A DNA stretch of 23,868 nt from Saccoglossus kowalevskii (GCF_000003605.2 NW_003152270.1:2617-26484); one strand, 5' to 3'; counted from the stretch's first letter, positions 1 to 9,707 are shown. Numbers and translations are program-made. Notes: a model not told the origin generated them from the sequence alone.

Positions 1-723
1 TACATTGAGACTGCCAACCACTTCATCTACATCCATATTGCAAGCTGTTTCACTTATATTCATATGAACATAGCAATCTGTTACAACAACAGGACTAAGT
101 ATATATGACGAAATCCTCCTGTGATTTAACAATTGATAAAGATGCAGTATAATGTCATAATAACATAATTTATTACAGAGTTATCGATGTATGAAGTTAA
201 CTTTTATTATCCCCGATACATGTACTTGAAAGGTACTACTTCCGTGCATGCTATGAGAAAAAATAGCATATAATAGCTGGTATACAAGTAGTTTTAAAAT
301 AATTACAGTAAATTTGGAGATTCGGTGTTTTAATTCTATTCGCCTGATCACTCTATACTGATAATGAAAATTGTTTCCCAATAATTCGCAATGTATAATA
401 TATATTATCTTACATTTGTAGTATGCTAAAGTGTACGGCGTAAATTTGAATGAATTATATTGGCTCTCAGTCAGGTTGTACAACATTTATTTTTGTTATA
501 GATTAAAACCTGAATTGTAATTCCATCATGCGGTTCATTTCATTTAGAATTCTGTGTACATTTCAAATGATCTTAGTCTAATACGCGAACTAAGTGAACC
601 GTGCAGCTGATATCATGTATTCTTGTTAATCATGTGGTCAACAGTAAAAAGTTATCCCAAAGAACGCAATTGAAAGTATTTAACTATTGATACCCAGCAC
701 AAAAATTATTAAGTCTCATCTTT
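1..723 (-). other. 3' flank and putative 3' UTR of gene copy A
   Basis: No coding frame is credible here. From about position 64 the sequence aligns by eye with 5807-6380 (flank of gene B), and from about 141 with 21811-22357 (flank of gene C). The homology among all three copies stops roughly 30 bases beyond a shared poly(A)-signal position, as expected if this is the transcribed 3' UTR of the family. Bases 1-63 match nothing else I recognise in the window. Confidence 0.55.
169..174 (-). promoter_or_regulatory. Putative poly(A) signal of gene copy A
   Basis: TTTATT on the plus strand reads AATAAA on the minus strand, about 550 bases after the remnant stop codon of copy A. The same site is AATAAA in copy C (21839-21844) and GATAAA in copy B (5909-5914). 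Its role is inferred from this position at the edge of the shared homology. Confidence 0.4.
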
Positions 724-1348
724 TTATGTACTGGCTTGAAGCACATGGTCAACATAATTAGGACCATCAGAGTAATATTCGCAGGTATAGATGGTATACT
801 CATTATTTTTGCGAACCAAACACATTCTATCACGCGTTGAGTCTTCTTCAGGAAGTGACCCCTTCAACTCGATTTGTCAGCGATGAACAAGAACATTAAT
901 TTAAGGAATCAGAGGAGAACAGTTTGAAACACAATATCAAAAAATAGACACACACAACAATCTCACAATAAATGTGTTCTTACATTCCACACAATTCAGT
1001 TATTTTGTAAATGGCTTTGCATTATTAAATCAAATTCAAACAATCCGTCATAGCAGTTTTAATACTAAAATTGTCAGTGGATTTAATTTATATATTATAT
1101 ATTAAAAAAAACGAAATGTATAAATGGTACAATAATCAAACCATCACAACACCCAACCCGCAATGCTAGCTAAACAGTTTTTTACTACGATTGTGTTGAT
1201 GCTTTTACGCTTATTGTGGTTTATATTGACATGCGAATAATCATAGCAGGATACTCACCACAATTTTACAAACAAATTGACACCACGCCTCTCCTATTCC
1301 ATCGACCTCACATAGTTGACAATTGTCAGTTGGCACCGCTACAGTTCC
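724..1348 (-). pseudogene. Broken copy A of the secreted cysteine-rich protein gene
   Basis: Two exons of the family are recognisable. The 30-codon middle exon (1348-1259) keeps its acceptor (TTTTACAG before GGAACT), its donor (GTGAGT) and an open frame with four cysteines, including the Trp-Cys pair shared with copy B. The last exon (about 884-724) still encodes the CLVRKN and YTIYTCEYY motifs and ends in TAA at 724-726. However, about 23 bases covering its splice acceptor and first six or so codons are missing compared with B and C, and a further one-base gap creates a TGA in the old frame. The signal-peptide exon is absent: homology to copy B stops near 1498 inside the following intron, where a repeat block begins. 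I judge it a pseudogene. A rescued splice form elsewhere cannot be excluded but would need a new first coding exon. Confidence 0.8.
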
Positions 1349-1579
1349 CTGTAAAACATTGTATGTCGATATATACATTTTTTTTAGTTAATATGAAACA
1401 GAATAATAATAACAACCTTTTAGGCCACTATATTAAAAAAATATTGTTTATTACGCAGTATGAAATTATCTCTTTTTCAGAGAATTGCCCTCGTTAGGTA
1501 ATTGCCCAGTTAACGTCTATTTCACAGTGCTACATATGTGTCCGTAATATGACGACTATAAGTCATCAGTCATATTTTT

Positions 1580-2760
1580 AGCATTTTTCATTACCTTATA
1601 ATCTGTTAATCCCTGTATCTTTCTGTTTGGCAAGACATGTCAGCTAAATTGTTTTGTCATTGTTCATCAAAAGTCAAGGTAAACTACAAGTTAGAAGTTT
1701 GTTTTACCTAAGACAAATAATTAATACATGTATATGTGAAATTAAAATGCTGAAACATAATTGATTATATATTTTGATGACCTTATAGTGATACTACCAC
1801 TTATTACCAGCATATTTGTTTTGAATTGCGCTGACATCAACCAAACCATTTTCGTCACAGGGGTGTCAGCAGTCATTCCTTAAAAAAATTTCAAGAAACA
1901 CAATATTTTGAACTATTTGGAGGATTCACTTAAAACAAAATAATTCAACCCAAGATTAAATAACATGGAAAATTAAAGAAATGACATTTTTGTGAGAAAG
2001 TGAGCAAAACATACTGAAATAAACAACGAAAAATGGTCTAACCTTTAGCTTTTTCGTTGAGCTCTCAAAAGTCCGGTATGTGTATGATTTACATGCCACT
2101 ACTATCATTCGTCTCTCAAGTATTTTTTTAAATTTAGTATTATTGTAAGTTGTAAAAATGTTTTAGTTATTTTTAATTTCGCTGTCAACAACTAAATTTA
2201 TCACATGGATTTTGAAAAAACACCAATATATTATGCATTATATTACATACTATTTAGAAGAATAATTAGTTTGAAATTGTATTAAATCTAAATGGAAAAC
2301 ACCATGAATCATACCAGTCAAAACATTAGCAAAAACATACCTCTCCCATAAATAGTTTAACCTTATTTAAATGAGAGAATCATTTTAATATGGTGGGGTC
2401 ATCACGAAAATCCTGCGGATTATCCCCGTCTGGATCTTTTATTTGGTGACGAAATTGTTTAAAAAGAGCACGCAAATTGTCTTTTCATTGCGTTTTAATT
2501 GTACCTTTAAGATCAAAATCATATCAAACTCTTGCGTGGTGTTATTTACTTGTGCTGTTTTAATTTCTAATAGTAGGTAAGATTGATACAATTGTTCCAC
2601 TGGCAAATAATTTCGCCACACCTGCTTTAGAACGTCACTGCTCAAGGATAAAGTGGACTCGTTTTTGCAATTATATTTCAAAATAAAAAAAATAGAATCT
2701 GCTGTGATTATTCTGTGAACATTTCAGAGCTCTGTCATAAACGGAATGTGCACATATTTT
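1580..2760. repeat. R1 unit 1 (type a, with ~150-bp insert)
   Basis: First of three tandem units, measured from the AGCATTTTT landmark. It shares sub-blocks with the other units, for instance GCTGACATCAACC near 1830 and the stretch from 2150 to 2700. About 150 bases between roughly 1978 and 2125 have no counterpart in the other units, which explains its 1,181-base length against about 1,037. It resembles unit 3 more than unit 2 around 1820-1960. Short minus-strand frames inside it, such as 2681-2439, are broken by stops in sister units, so I do not call a gene. Confidence 0.75.
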
Positions 2761-3797
2761 TAGCATTTTCGTTACCTTTTAATCTTTTAATCCTTGTATC
2801 TTTCTGTTTGGCAAGACATGTCAGCTAAATTGGTTTGTCAGTGTTCATAAAAAGTCGAGGTAAGCAGCAAGGTAGAAGTTTGTTTTACCTAAGATAAATA
2901 ATTAATTAACTGTATATATACAATTAAAATGCTGAAACATAATTGATTATATATTTTGATGACCTTATAGTGATACTACCACTTATTACCAGCATCTTTG
3001 TTCTTATTTAGGATTGCGCTGACATCAACCAAGCCATTTTCATCACAGGGGTGTCAGCAGTCCTTACTTGGCAAATGTTCAAGAAACACAATATTTTGAA
3101 CTATTTGCAGGATTCACCTAAGATTGAATAACATGGAAGATAGTATTTTTTTAAACTTAATGTTTTTTATTAATTTGTAAAAAAAGCTGTAAAAATGTTT
3201 TAGCTATTTTTAATTTTGCTGTCAACAACTAAATTCATCACATGGATTTTAAAAAAACACCAATATATTTTGCATTATATTACATACTATTTGGAAGAAT
3301 AATCAGTTTGAAATTGTATTAAATCTAAATGGAAAACACCATGAATCGTACCAGTCAAAACATTAGCAAAAACATACCTCTCCCATAAATAGTTTAACCT
3401 TATTTGAATGAGAGAGTAATTTGAATACCTATGGGTCATCACAAGAATACTGCGAAGTACCCCAGTCAAGATCTGTTATTTGGTGTCAAAATTGTTTAAA
3501 AAGAGCATGCAAATTGCCTTTTCATTACGTTTTAATTGTACCTTTAACACCAAAATCATATCAAACTCTTACGTAGTGTTATTTACTTGTGCTGCTTTAA
3601 TTTATAATAGTAGGTAAGATTGATACAATTAATTCACTGGCAAATAATTTCGCCACACCTGCTTTAGAACGTCACTGCCCAAGGATAAAATGGACGCTTT
3701 TTTGAAATTATATTTCAAAATAATAAAATAGAATCTGCGGCGATTATTCTGTGAAAATTTCAGAGCTCTGTCATAAACGGAATGTGCACATATGTTT
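2761..3797. repeat. R1 unit 2 (type b)
   Basis: Second tandem unit, 1,037 bases. Around 3001-3140 it carries the b-type version (TTCTTATTTAG followed by GATTGCGCTGAC), almost identical to the distant unit at 11447 and different from its immediate neighbours on either side. No conserved gene is visible. Confidence 0.75.
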
Positions 3798-4265
3798 AGC
3801 ATTTTTTGTTACCTTTTAGTCTTTTAATCCTTGTATCTTTCCGTTAGGCAAGACATGTCAGCTAAATTGTTTTGTCAGTGTTTATAAAAGGTCGAGGTAA
3901 ACAACAAGGTAGAAGTTTGTTTTACCAAAGACAAATAAATAATTAAATGTATATGTGAAATTAAAATGCTGAAACATACATAATTGATTATATTGTGATG
4001 ACCTTATAGTGGTAGTACCACTTATTACCAGCATATTTGTTTTGAATTGCGCTGACATTAACCAAACCATTTTCGTCACAGGGGTGTCAGCAGTCATTCC
4101 TTGAAAAATATTCAAGAAACACAATATTTTGAACTATTTGCAGGATTCACATAAGACAAAATAATTTAACCCAAGATTAAATAAAATGGAAGACAGTATT
4201 TGTTTAGAACGTCACTGCTTAAAAATAAAGTGGACGCTTTTTTGCAATTATATTTCAAAATAAAT
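3798..4265. repeat. R1 unit 3 (type a, internally deleted)
   Basis: Third tandem unit, truncated. After about 4195 the sequence jumps from the middle of the unit to near its end, leaving about 470 bases. It has the a-type version around 4030-4190, like unit 1. It is followed by the tail GTGCACATAAGTAAAAGGTGAC, also seen after the unit at 11447. Confidence 0.7.
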
Positions 4266-4912
4266 GTGCACATAAGTAAAAGGTGACAATATCATTATTA
4301 TTATGAGCCTGTGCTCACTAATTTCAAAACACTTGACATAACTTCGTGTTAAGCATAAAGTTTATTGTTTCTTTTAACTGACATGACGTGTACTATACAC
4401 TTTTGTATTCTTTACGGCTTAAGTAAAACGATCTATGTTTTATTTCTACATTGATCATTAGGCGTCCTTGTCAAGATATGTGTACAGTTATTTAACAAGA
4501 TTTAATTCAGTAGACCTAGAATCAAATCCAGTTGTAGTTGATACAACCCATGATTCAACATAGTCAAGGTCTTATGAAAATGCATATTAGAAGACAATAG
4601 ACAAATATATACTTCAATGTAGAAGATATACTGTTAAATAGCAGAAATAGATGATCTTAGTTGGTAACTGAAATATCCCGGACAAGTAAGATTGAAAATT
4701 GAGGAATTTTCACTATGTTATTTAAAGTGGAACATACAGAGTACTTTGGTATGTATTATTGATAAACAACACCAACTATTGTGTGGGAAATATGATTCCA
4801 CCTTGTTGCCCAGCTACCAAGAGATACGACAATGGTAATCAGTTACGCTGTATTTGAACCAGTTTAACTCGTCATGGTCCCGACGCTTGATTTGACATTT
4901 TGATACTGACAG
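4266..4912. other. Unique tail between the R1 array and the exon remnant
   Basis: No gene is visible. The sequence parallels 12480-12912, except that about 215 bases near 4363-4580 are present here and absent there. All frames contain frequent stops. It probably represents intron or intergenic sequence upstream of the terminal exon that follows. Confidence 0.5.
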
Positions 4913-5039
4913 ACACACGTTTGAAAGATCAACTTTTTTTGTAGATTATATGTATGTAGCAGGAATACACTGCACTAAACCAAACAGCCGAGTTGGTAGA
5001 GGCTTTTGTTTATGCACCGTTTGGAGGTTTGGTCTATAG
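4913..5039 (+). pseudogene. Broken copy of the gene D terminal exon
   Basis: This region aligns with the intact exon at 12921-13160. It keeps a DYMYV-like stretch, the SRVGRGFCL motif and the upstream splice-acceptor context (ACTGACAG). About 65 bases near the exon start are missing. Homology then ends near 5027, where the frame runs into TAG at 5037-5039, so the last two thirds of the cysteine-containing end are gone. The fragment is therefore a dead duplicate of the D exon, made by the same segmental duplication that copied the R1 block. Confidence 0.65.
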
Positions 5040-5806
5040 AGATGTCTCGATGATTCGCAAATCATAGTCGAATCTTGTATCGAATCATTCCCGAAAAAGC
5101 TGATTAATTTTGGGAAATAAGAATGCATGTTCTTTGGAGTTAAATAAATGCATTTCCATTTTATTTATTAAGAACATTATACAACATAATATTAGAATTT
5201 TGTTTTGACATCATAGATCACATTGCACAGCTTTCAGCTTTGATGTGTTATTTAACTTAACTTAACATTAAAGTGTCTGTGAAATGCCCACCCACACATT
5301 TCCCATTTGGGATTTGTGTTTCACTGAATTAGACAGTTATTGTTTTTTTGGTTGAAAATGATTACTCGGATCAGAGTCAATTCAAAAATGTTTTTGTGTT
5401 GTAGCCTAGCCCACCTAAGAGTCTACGGTTTCCGATGATAAACCATGGTCTTCACATGATGTCAACACCCAATCATAAGATTTATGTCAGACACGTGATT
5501 TGTAGGTATATAAGGCAGAAGTCTACAATGGCAATTCATTCTACGCTGGACTAGCCACGGTTAAGTTTTCCTCGAACCTTTTTAAGTCGTGTAATTTACT
5601 AGTATTTTGGTCTGGATGAAACCCGACATCCACCCTCTGGCGCACATGACAAGGTGACGGGTGTAGGTTTCCAGCTGTATCTTTCCACAAAGCGTTTTTT
5701 TTGTTTTTTTTTCTGGGCAGTCTGTGTGCTAAAAGGGGATATACATTAGTGTATAATTGTTTTCAGTTTCGTTGCATTATAACTGTTTGTTCTTAGTTGT
5801 TCTTAG
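5040..5806. other. Intergenic region with promoter-like patch
   Basis: No coding frame is supported. The stretch contains a CCAAT/E-box/TATA arrangement near 5469-5513 and a T-rich run at about 5694-5712. I find no second copy of it in the window. A solo LTR or a remnant 5' end of a mobile element is possible, but I could not identify matching TG...CA ends with a target duplication. Confidence 0.4.
5469..5513 (+). promoter_or_regulatory. Core-promoter-like CCAAT and TATA pair
   Basis: CCAAT at 5469-5473, a CACGTG E-box near 5492 and TATATAA at 5507-5513 lie in the order and spacing typical of a RNA polymerase II promoter on the plus strand. Initiation would be expected about 30 bases downstream, near 5540. 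No open reading frame follows closely, so the transcript, if any, is unknown; an LTR promoter is an alternative. Confidence 0.35.
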
Positions 5807-5908
5807 AACATAGCAATCAGTTTCAACAACAGGACCAAGTCTATATGACGAAATCCACCTGAGAATTAACAATTGATAACGATGCAGTATAATGTCATAA
5901 TAACATCA

Positions 5909-5914
5909 TTTATC
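5909..5914 (-). promoter_or_regulatory. Mutated poly(A)-signal position of gene B
   Basis: At the position where copies A and C read AATAAA on the minus strand, copy B reads GATAAA. If the site is the ancestral poly(A) signal, B has lost its canonical form. Confidence 0.4.
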
Positions 5915-6378
5915 ACAGAGTTATCGATATATGAAGTTAACTATTTTTATCTCCGGTACATGTACTTGAAGGCAACTATTTCTGCGCATGCATAGTTGGT
6001 ATACACGTACTTTTCAAATAATTACATAAATTTGGAGATTTGGTGTTTTAATTTTATTCGCCTGATCATTCTATACAGATAATATTAAATTATTCCCATT
6101 ATTTCCCAATTTATATTATATATCATCCTACATATGCAGTATGCGAAAGTGTACGGCGTAAATTTGGATGAATTATATTGACTCTCAGTCAGGTTATATA
6201 ACATTTATTTTTGTTATAGATTAAAACATTTATTTTAATTCCATCATGCGGTTCATTTCATTTAGAACATTTGTGTACATTTCAAATGATCTTAGTCTAA
6301 TACGCGAACTGAGTGAACCGTGCAGCTGATATCATGTATACTTGTTATATTAAAGCATGTGGTCAACAGTAAAAAGTT

Positions 6379-6390
6379 AAGTCCCATCTT
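6379..6390. repeat. Target-site duplication, left
   Basis: AAGTCCCATCTT matches AAGTCTCATCTT at 7465-7476 with one mismatch. The same 12 bases occur once, uninterrupted, next to the stop codon of copy A (about 710-722), which shows the empty site. Confidence 0.8.
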
Positions 6391-7464
6391 CGGGCAAATG
6401 GTTTCAATCACAGAAAGATATCTCGGAGCAAGCTAATAAAGCACTATTGTGTTTGAAAAACAAACATTATGGGGTTGGGGGGACTGCAGCCTGATCTTGC
6501 ATGCAATGTATTTGACTGTAATATATTGCTAATTTTGTTATATGGTAGTTGTGTGTGGGGAATGCGGGGTGTAATAGCTGGCATAGAAAAAGTACAAAAT
6601 AAGTTTTGTAAATTTCTATTGAGAATTAGTTTCAACACTTCCAATGCTACAGTAAGGGGTAAAATAAGAGACACTCAGTTAGAGTTAATGTTAATATTGA
6701 AATGGTCAAATTTTGGCTGAAACTGAATCAAGAGGGTGGTTCAGCTATTTTAAAGGACTGGTATAATTATCTATACAATAGGGCAGAAGGGGGATCTAGG
6801 TGTTGGGCTTTAGAGGTAAAATATACATCTGGATATGGACATCTATGGTATGAACAAAGAATTGATAATAGCAAGATGTTCTTCAGTGAACTTAAAAGAA
6901 GATGTATTGATATATCTAGACAGAATTGCCGTGCAGAAATTAATAAAAATGTAAAGCTTCAAACGTATTGCATGTTTAAACAAGATTTAATATGTGAAAG
7001 ATATCTTGCTACTTTTTCGTTGGCCACTCCTATCTATTCATGTGCTATAACCAGACTTAGAATTTTCTGTCATCTCCTAGAAATTGAAAATGGTAGAACA
7101 TTAGATATTCCACGTGACCAAAGGTTATGTCCGTTTGGTTGTAGGGTCACAGAGGACGTATACCATTTTACTATGGTTTGTCCAAAATATGAAGCACTTA
7201 GACAAAAATTCTTACCAAAATATTATTTTACACCACCAACCAAGATGAAATTCATTGCATTGCTACTGAGTACTAACTCGTATATTTTATTAAGTTTGGG
7301 TAAATATTTGTTTAAGAGTTTTTATTACAGATAAACTGAAATGGAAGTATAATTTGAAGTATATGTATCTTGTAATTTTAAAGCGACCGAGTGTAATTTT
7401 AGTTTTGAAATGTAACAGTACCGCTAGGCCGGTGGTCATATAGTGCTGAATAAAGAATAATAAT
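6391..7464 (+). mobile_element. 5'-truncated non-LTR retrotransposon
   Basis: The 1,074-base insert is bounded by a 12-base target-site duplication. It ends in a short A-rich tail (GAATAAAGAATAATAAT), and its only coding content is the downstream end of a reverse-transcriptase ORF. Severe 5' truncation, a variable target duplication and an A-rich 3' end are the hallmarks of target-primed reverse transcription. The closely related copy A lacks the insert, so it arrived after the A/B duplication. It sits antisense to gene B, with the duplicated target ending one base from the stop codon. I cannot assign the clade with confidence from this C-terminal piece. Confidence 0.85.
6393..7334 (+). pseudogene. 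C-terminal part of a non-LTR reverse-transcriptase ORF, frameshifted
   Basis: The reading starts with a KWFQSQKDISEQANKALL stretch typical of the region after the RT palm and thumb. It continues with a LLYGSCVWG motif and an IEKVQNKFCKFLLR stretch, and ends in a zinc-binding-like CPFGC...EDVYHFTMVCPKYEALR tail, where the ORF-final Cys-Cys-His-Cys pattern of these elements is expected. The frame shifts near 6475 in a G-run and again near 6700, just before MVKFWLKLNQ. After the second shift the frame is open for 210 codons to TAA at 7332-7334. The catalytic YxDD part of the enzyme and any endonuclease are missing, so the piece cannot be active. Confidence 0.8.
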
Positions 7465-7476
7465 AAGTCTCATCTT
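7465..7476. repeat. Target-site duplication, right
   Basis: AAGTCTCATCTT, the right copy of the duplication flanking the retrotransposon. It is identical to the empty site in copy A. Confidence 0.8.
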
Positions 7477-7477
7477 T

Positions 7478-8850
7478 CTATGCAATGGCTTGAATAACAT
7501 GGACAACGTAATCAGGATCATCAGAGTAATATTCGCAGGTATAGATGGTATACTCTACATTTTTGCGAACCAAACACATTCTATCACGCGTTGCGTCTTT
7601 TACAGGAAGTGTCACATTTATCTCGATTTGCTCGGCGATGGCTGATGGGCAATCCTATATATGAACAGAAACATTAATTTAAGGAATCAAAAAAGAACAT
7701 GATGAAACGCAACAACAAACAAACCCACACGACAATTTCACAACAAATGTTTTCTTACATTCCACACAATTCAGTTATTTTGTAAATGACTTGCATCAAT
7801 ATCAAATTCAAACAATCCGTCATAGCAGTTTCAATTTTCCAGTGGATTTAATTTATATATTATATATTAAAAAAACAAAATGAATAAATGGTACAATAAT
7901 CAAACCATTGCAACATTCATTCCCCATTGCTAGCAAACATCTTTGCACTATGATTACGTTGCTGATTTTATGCTTACTGTAGTGTTTGATGATGACATAT
8001 CAACAATCATCGCAATATACTCACCACAATTGTACAAACCATTTGACACCACGAGTTTTCTATTGCACTTATCTCACATCGTTGACAATTGTCAGTTGGC
8101 ACTGCTCCAGTTCCCTGTAACACAATGTATGTCGATTTATACAACGTTCTTTTGTTTATATAAAAGAGAATAATAATAACAACCTTGTTAAGCCGCACAT
8201 GAATTTCTGTATGAATTTTTATGTATGAATTTCTCTCTTTTTCAGTGAATTGCCCTCGTTAGGAGTTTATGACATTCTTTGAAACCCATTCAACTGTGAG
8301 AGTCTAGTTCAGTGTCTACATACAAACCTGAACAATCCTAAGTGAGAACCATCGCTTTCTCACACAAGAACAAAAACAGCCCGTCAGAAATCACTGTTTC
8401 TATCACACACAGTCACATATTGGGATATTCAAATATGACAATTTACACTAATATTCCACTAAACATACTACCCGTTAGTTGTTTCAAAATATCAATAATG
8501 TAACAGAAGAATACTAAATAACATACTATATCATCATTTTTAATGAAGCCAATTCGTGATGCGAGTATTGCGTCATACTCATAGTGACGTGTACCAGGTA
8601 TAAATGCTGCATTTCCATAATAAAATGTTCCAATAAATCTACTATCTTTCCCCTCAATAGTATTTTCAATGTCTACTATATGAAGTGGGCAGGAAAAGTC
8701 CTCAGTGCATACACTATGCCCTACTCCATTGTCATACAGGACATCATTACAATCCGTGCAAGTGCCATTAGCAGGGTTTCCAGGGTGATGCTGAGCAATT
8801 GATGTAACTGTCATCATGATCATACCCCAAAATGAAAGTGATAAAAACAT
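7478..8850 (-). CDS. Secreted cysteine-rich protein, copy B (three coding exons)
   Basis: Spliced by hand: exons 8850-8527 (108 codons), 8114-8025 (30 codons) and 7654-7478 (58 codons plus TAG). Donors are GTATGT and GTGAGT; acceptors are GTTACAG and CATATATAG; both introns (412 and 370 bases) are phase 0. An acceptor, ATTTCCAG, lies two bases before the ATG, so an upstream untranslated exon is expected. The 196-residue product starts with a signal peptide (hydrophobic SFWGMIMMTV, likely cleavage after residue 19), then has an NGT sequon at 28-30. It has eleven cysteines (31, 34, 48, 54, 118, 121, 131, 135, 140, 165, 178). Residues 54-121 loosely recall an NTR/TIMP-type fold, which is inference only. 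It is about 69% identical to copy C in the first exon. An antisense retrotransposon lies directly after the stop. Exact function and family are not recognised. Confidence 0.82.
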
Positions 8851-8856
8851 CCCTGG

Positions 8857-8960
8857 AAATAAATAAATAAATAAATAAATAACGAACAACGAACGAACAA
8901 AGAACTAAAGTGAAAGCGAACAAACAAATAAATAAAGACATATTGAATGAACGAAGGAAT
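8857..8960. repeat. Simple repeats (AAAT)n and (GAAC)n-like
   Basis: AAATAAAT tandem copies are followed by interrupted GAAC/AAAC tetranucleotides. They lie immediately upstream (minus strand) of the acceptor before the gene B start codon; the T-rich minus strand forms its polypyrimidine tract. Copy C has a tetranucleotide microsatellite at the same place. Confidence 0.75.
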
Positions 8961-9114
8961 AATGAACAAACGAAGAAATATGATACAAAGAATAGAGAGA
9001 AATGATTGTTCAGAATAACTTTGATTGCAGACGTAGTAAATATATATTAGTTGAAGAATGTTTGTATTGAAAGAGCCTACCTTGACCTCTCAGATCAAAT
9101 TACGTCGGGAATTT

Positions 9115-9707
9115 GACAAGTTCATTGGAGCTTGAACCAATCATAGCTAGTGTCTCAGATCACATTATCTATGTGTTCGTATTGACATGCATAGGCATAA
9201 TCGTATTCAGGTTTGGTGTGTATAGAGGGAAAAGGTAATTATTTGTTTATCCAGATTTATCGAAATTCAGTGTCATCGAATGGGATATATTTTTTCCAAA
9301 GCTAATAGATGAAAAGTTCATTGGAGATTAAACCAATCATAGATAGTGTCTCAGACCACATTATCTATATGTTCGTATTGACATGCATTGGCATAATCGT
9401 ATTCAGGTTTGGTGTGTATAACGGGGAAAGATAATTATTTGTTTTTTTCTTCAGTTTTATCCAAATTCAGTGTCATCGAATGGTATATATTTTTTCCAAA
9501 GCTAATAATTGACAAGTTCATTGGAGCTTGAACCAATTATAGATAGTGTCTCAGACCACATTATCTATGTGTTCGTATTGACATGCATAGGCATAATCGT
9601 ATTCAGGTTTGGTGTGTATAAGGGGGAAAGATAATTATTTGTTTATCCAGATTTATCGAAATTCAGTGTCATCGAAAGGTATATATTTTTTCAAAGCTAA
9701 TAATATC
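9115..9707. repeat. Three tandem ~198-bp units
   Basis: Three near-identical units begin at the landmark TTCATTGGAG at 9121, TTCATTGGAG at 9317 and TTCATTGGAG at 9517, giving periods of 196 and 200 bases. Each contains ACCAATCATAG or a close variant, TATTGACATGCAT and AGTGTCATCGAA. The third ends near GCTAATAATAT. They lie upstream of gene B on its strand, probably in its first intron or promoter region. No coding frame spans them. Confidence 0.85.

Larger units (their letters stand above)
1501..5027. repeat. Segmental duplication block, copy 1 (three R1 units plus tail)
   Basis: This block starts with the same sequence (CCCAGTTAACGTCTATTTCA) as 11352 onwards and runs in parallel with 11352-13080. 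It holds three tandem R1 units, then a unique tail (about 4265-4912) also present at 12480-12912, then part of a terminal exon. Relative to the second copy it has two more R1 units and about 215 extra bases near 4363-4580. Its left edge cuts directly into the intron of gene copy A, so the block probably arrived by a recombination that removed the first coding exon of that gene. Confidence 0.75.

Noticed and set aside
181-486. 101-codon minus-strand frame in the flank of copy A
   Set aside because: It lies in the presumed 3' UTR, is low in complexity, and is not preserved in the aligned flanks of copies B and C.
2439-2681. 80-codon minus-strand frame in R1 unit 1
   Set aside because: Aligned positions in unit 2 contain in-frame stops, so the frame is not conserved.
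3882-4124. 80-codon minus-strand frame in R1 unit 3
   Set aside because: Changes between R1 units do not favour silent positions and the frame is not kept in the other units.
5398-5650. Solo LTR
   Set aside because: A TATA box is present, but I could not match TG...CA ends to a target duplication or see a convincing primer-binding site.
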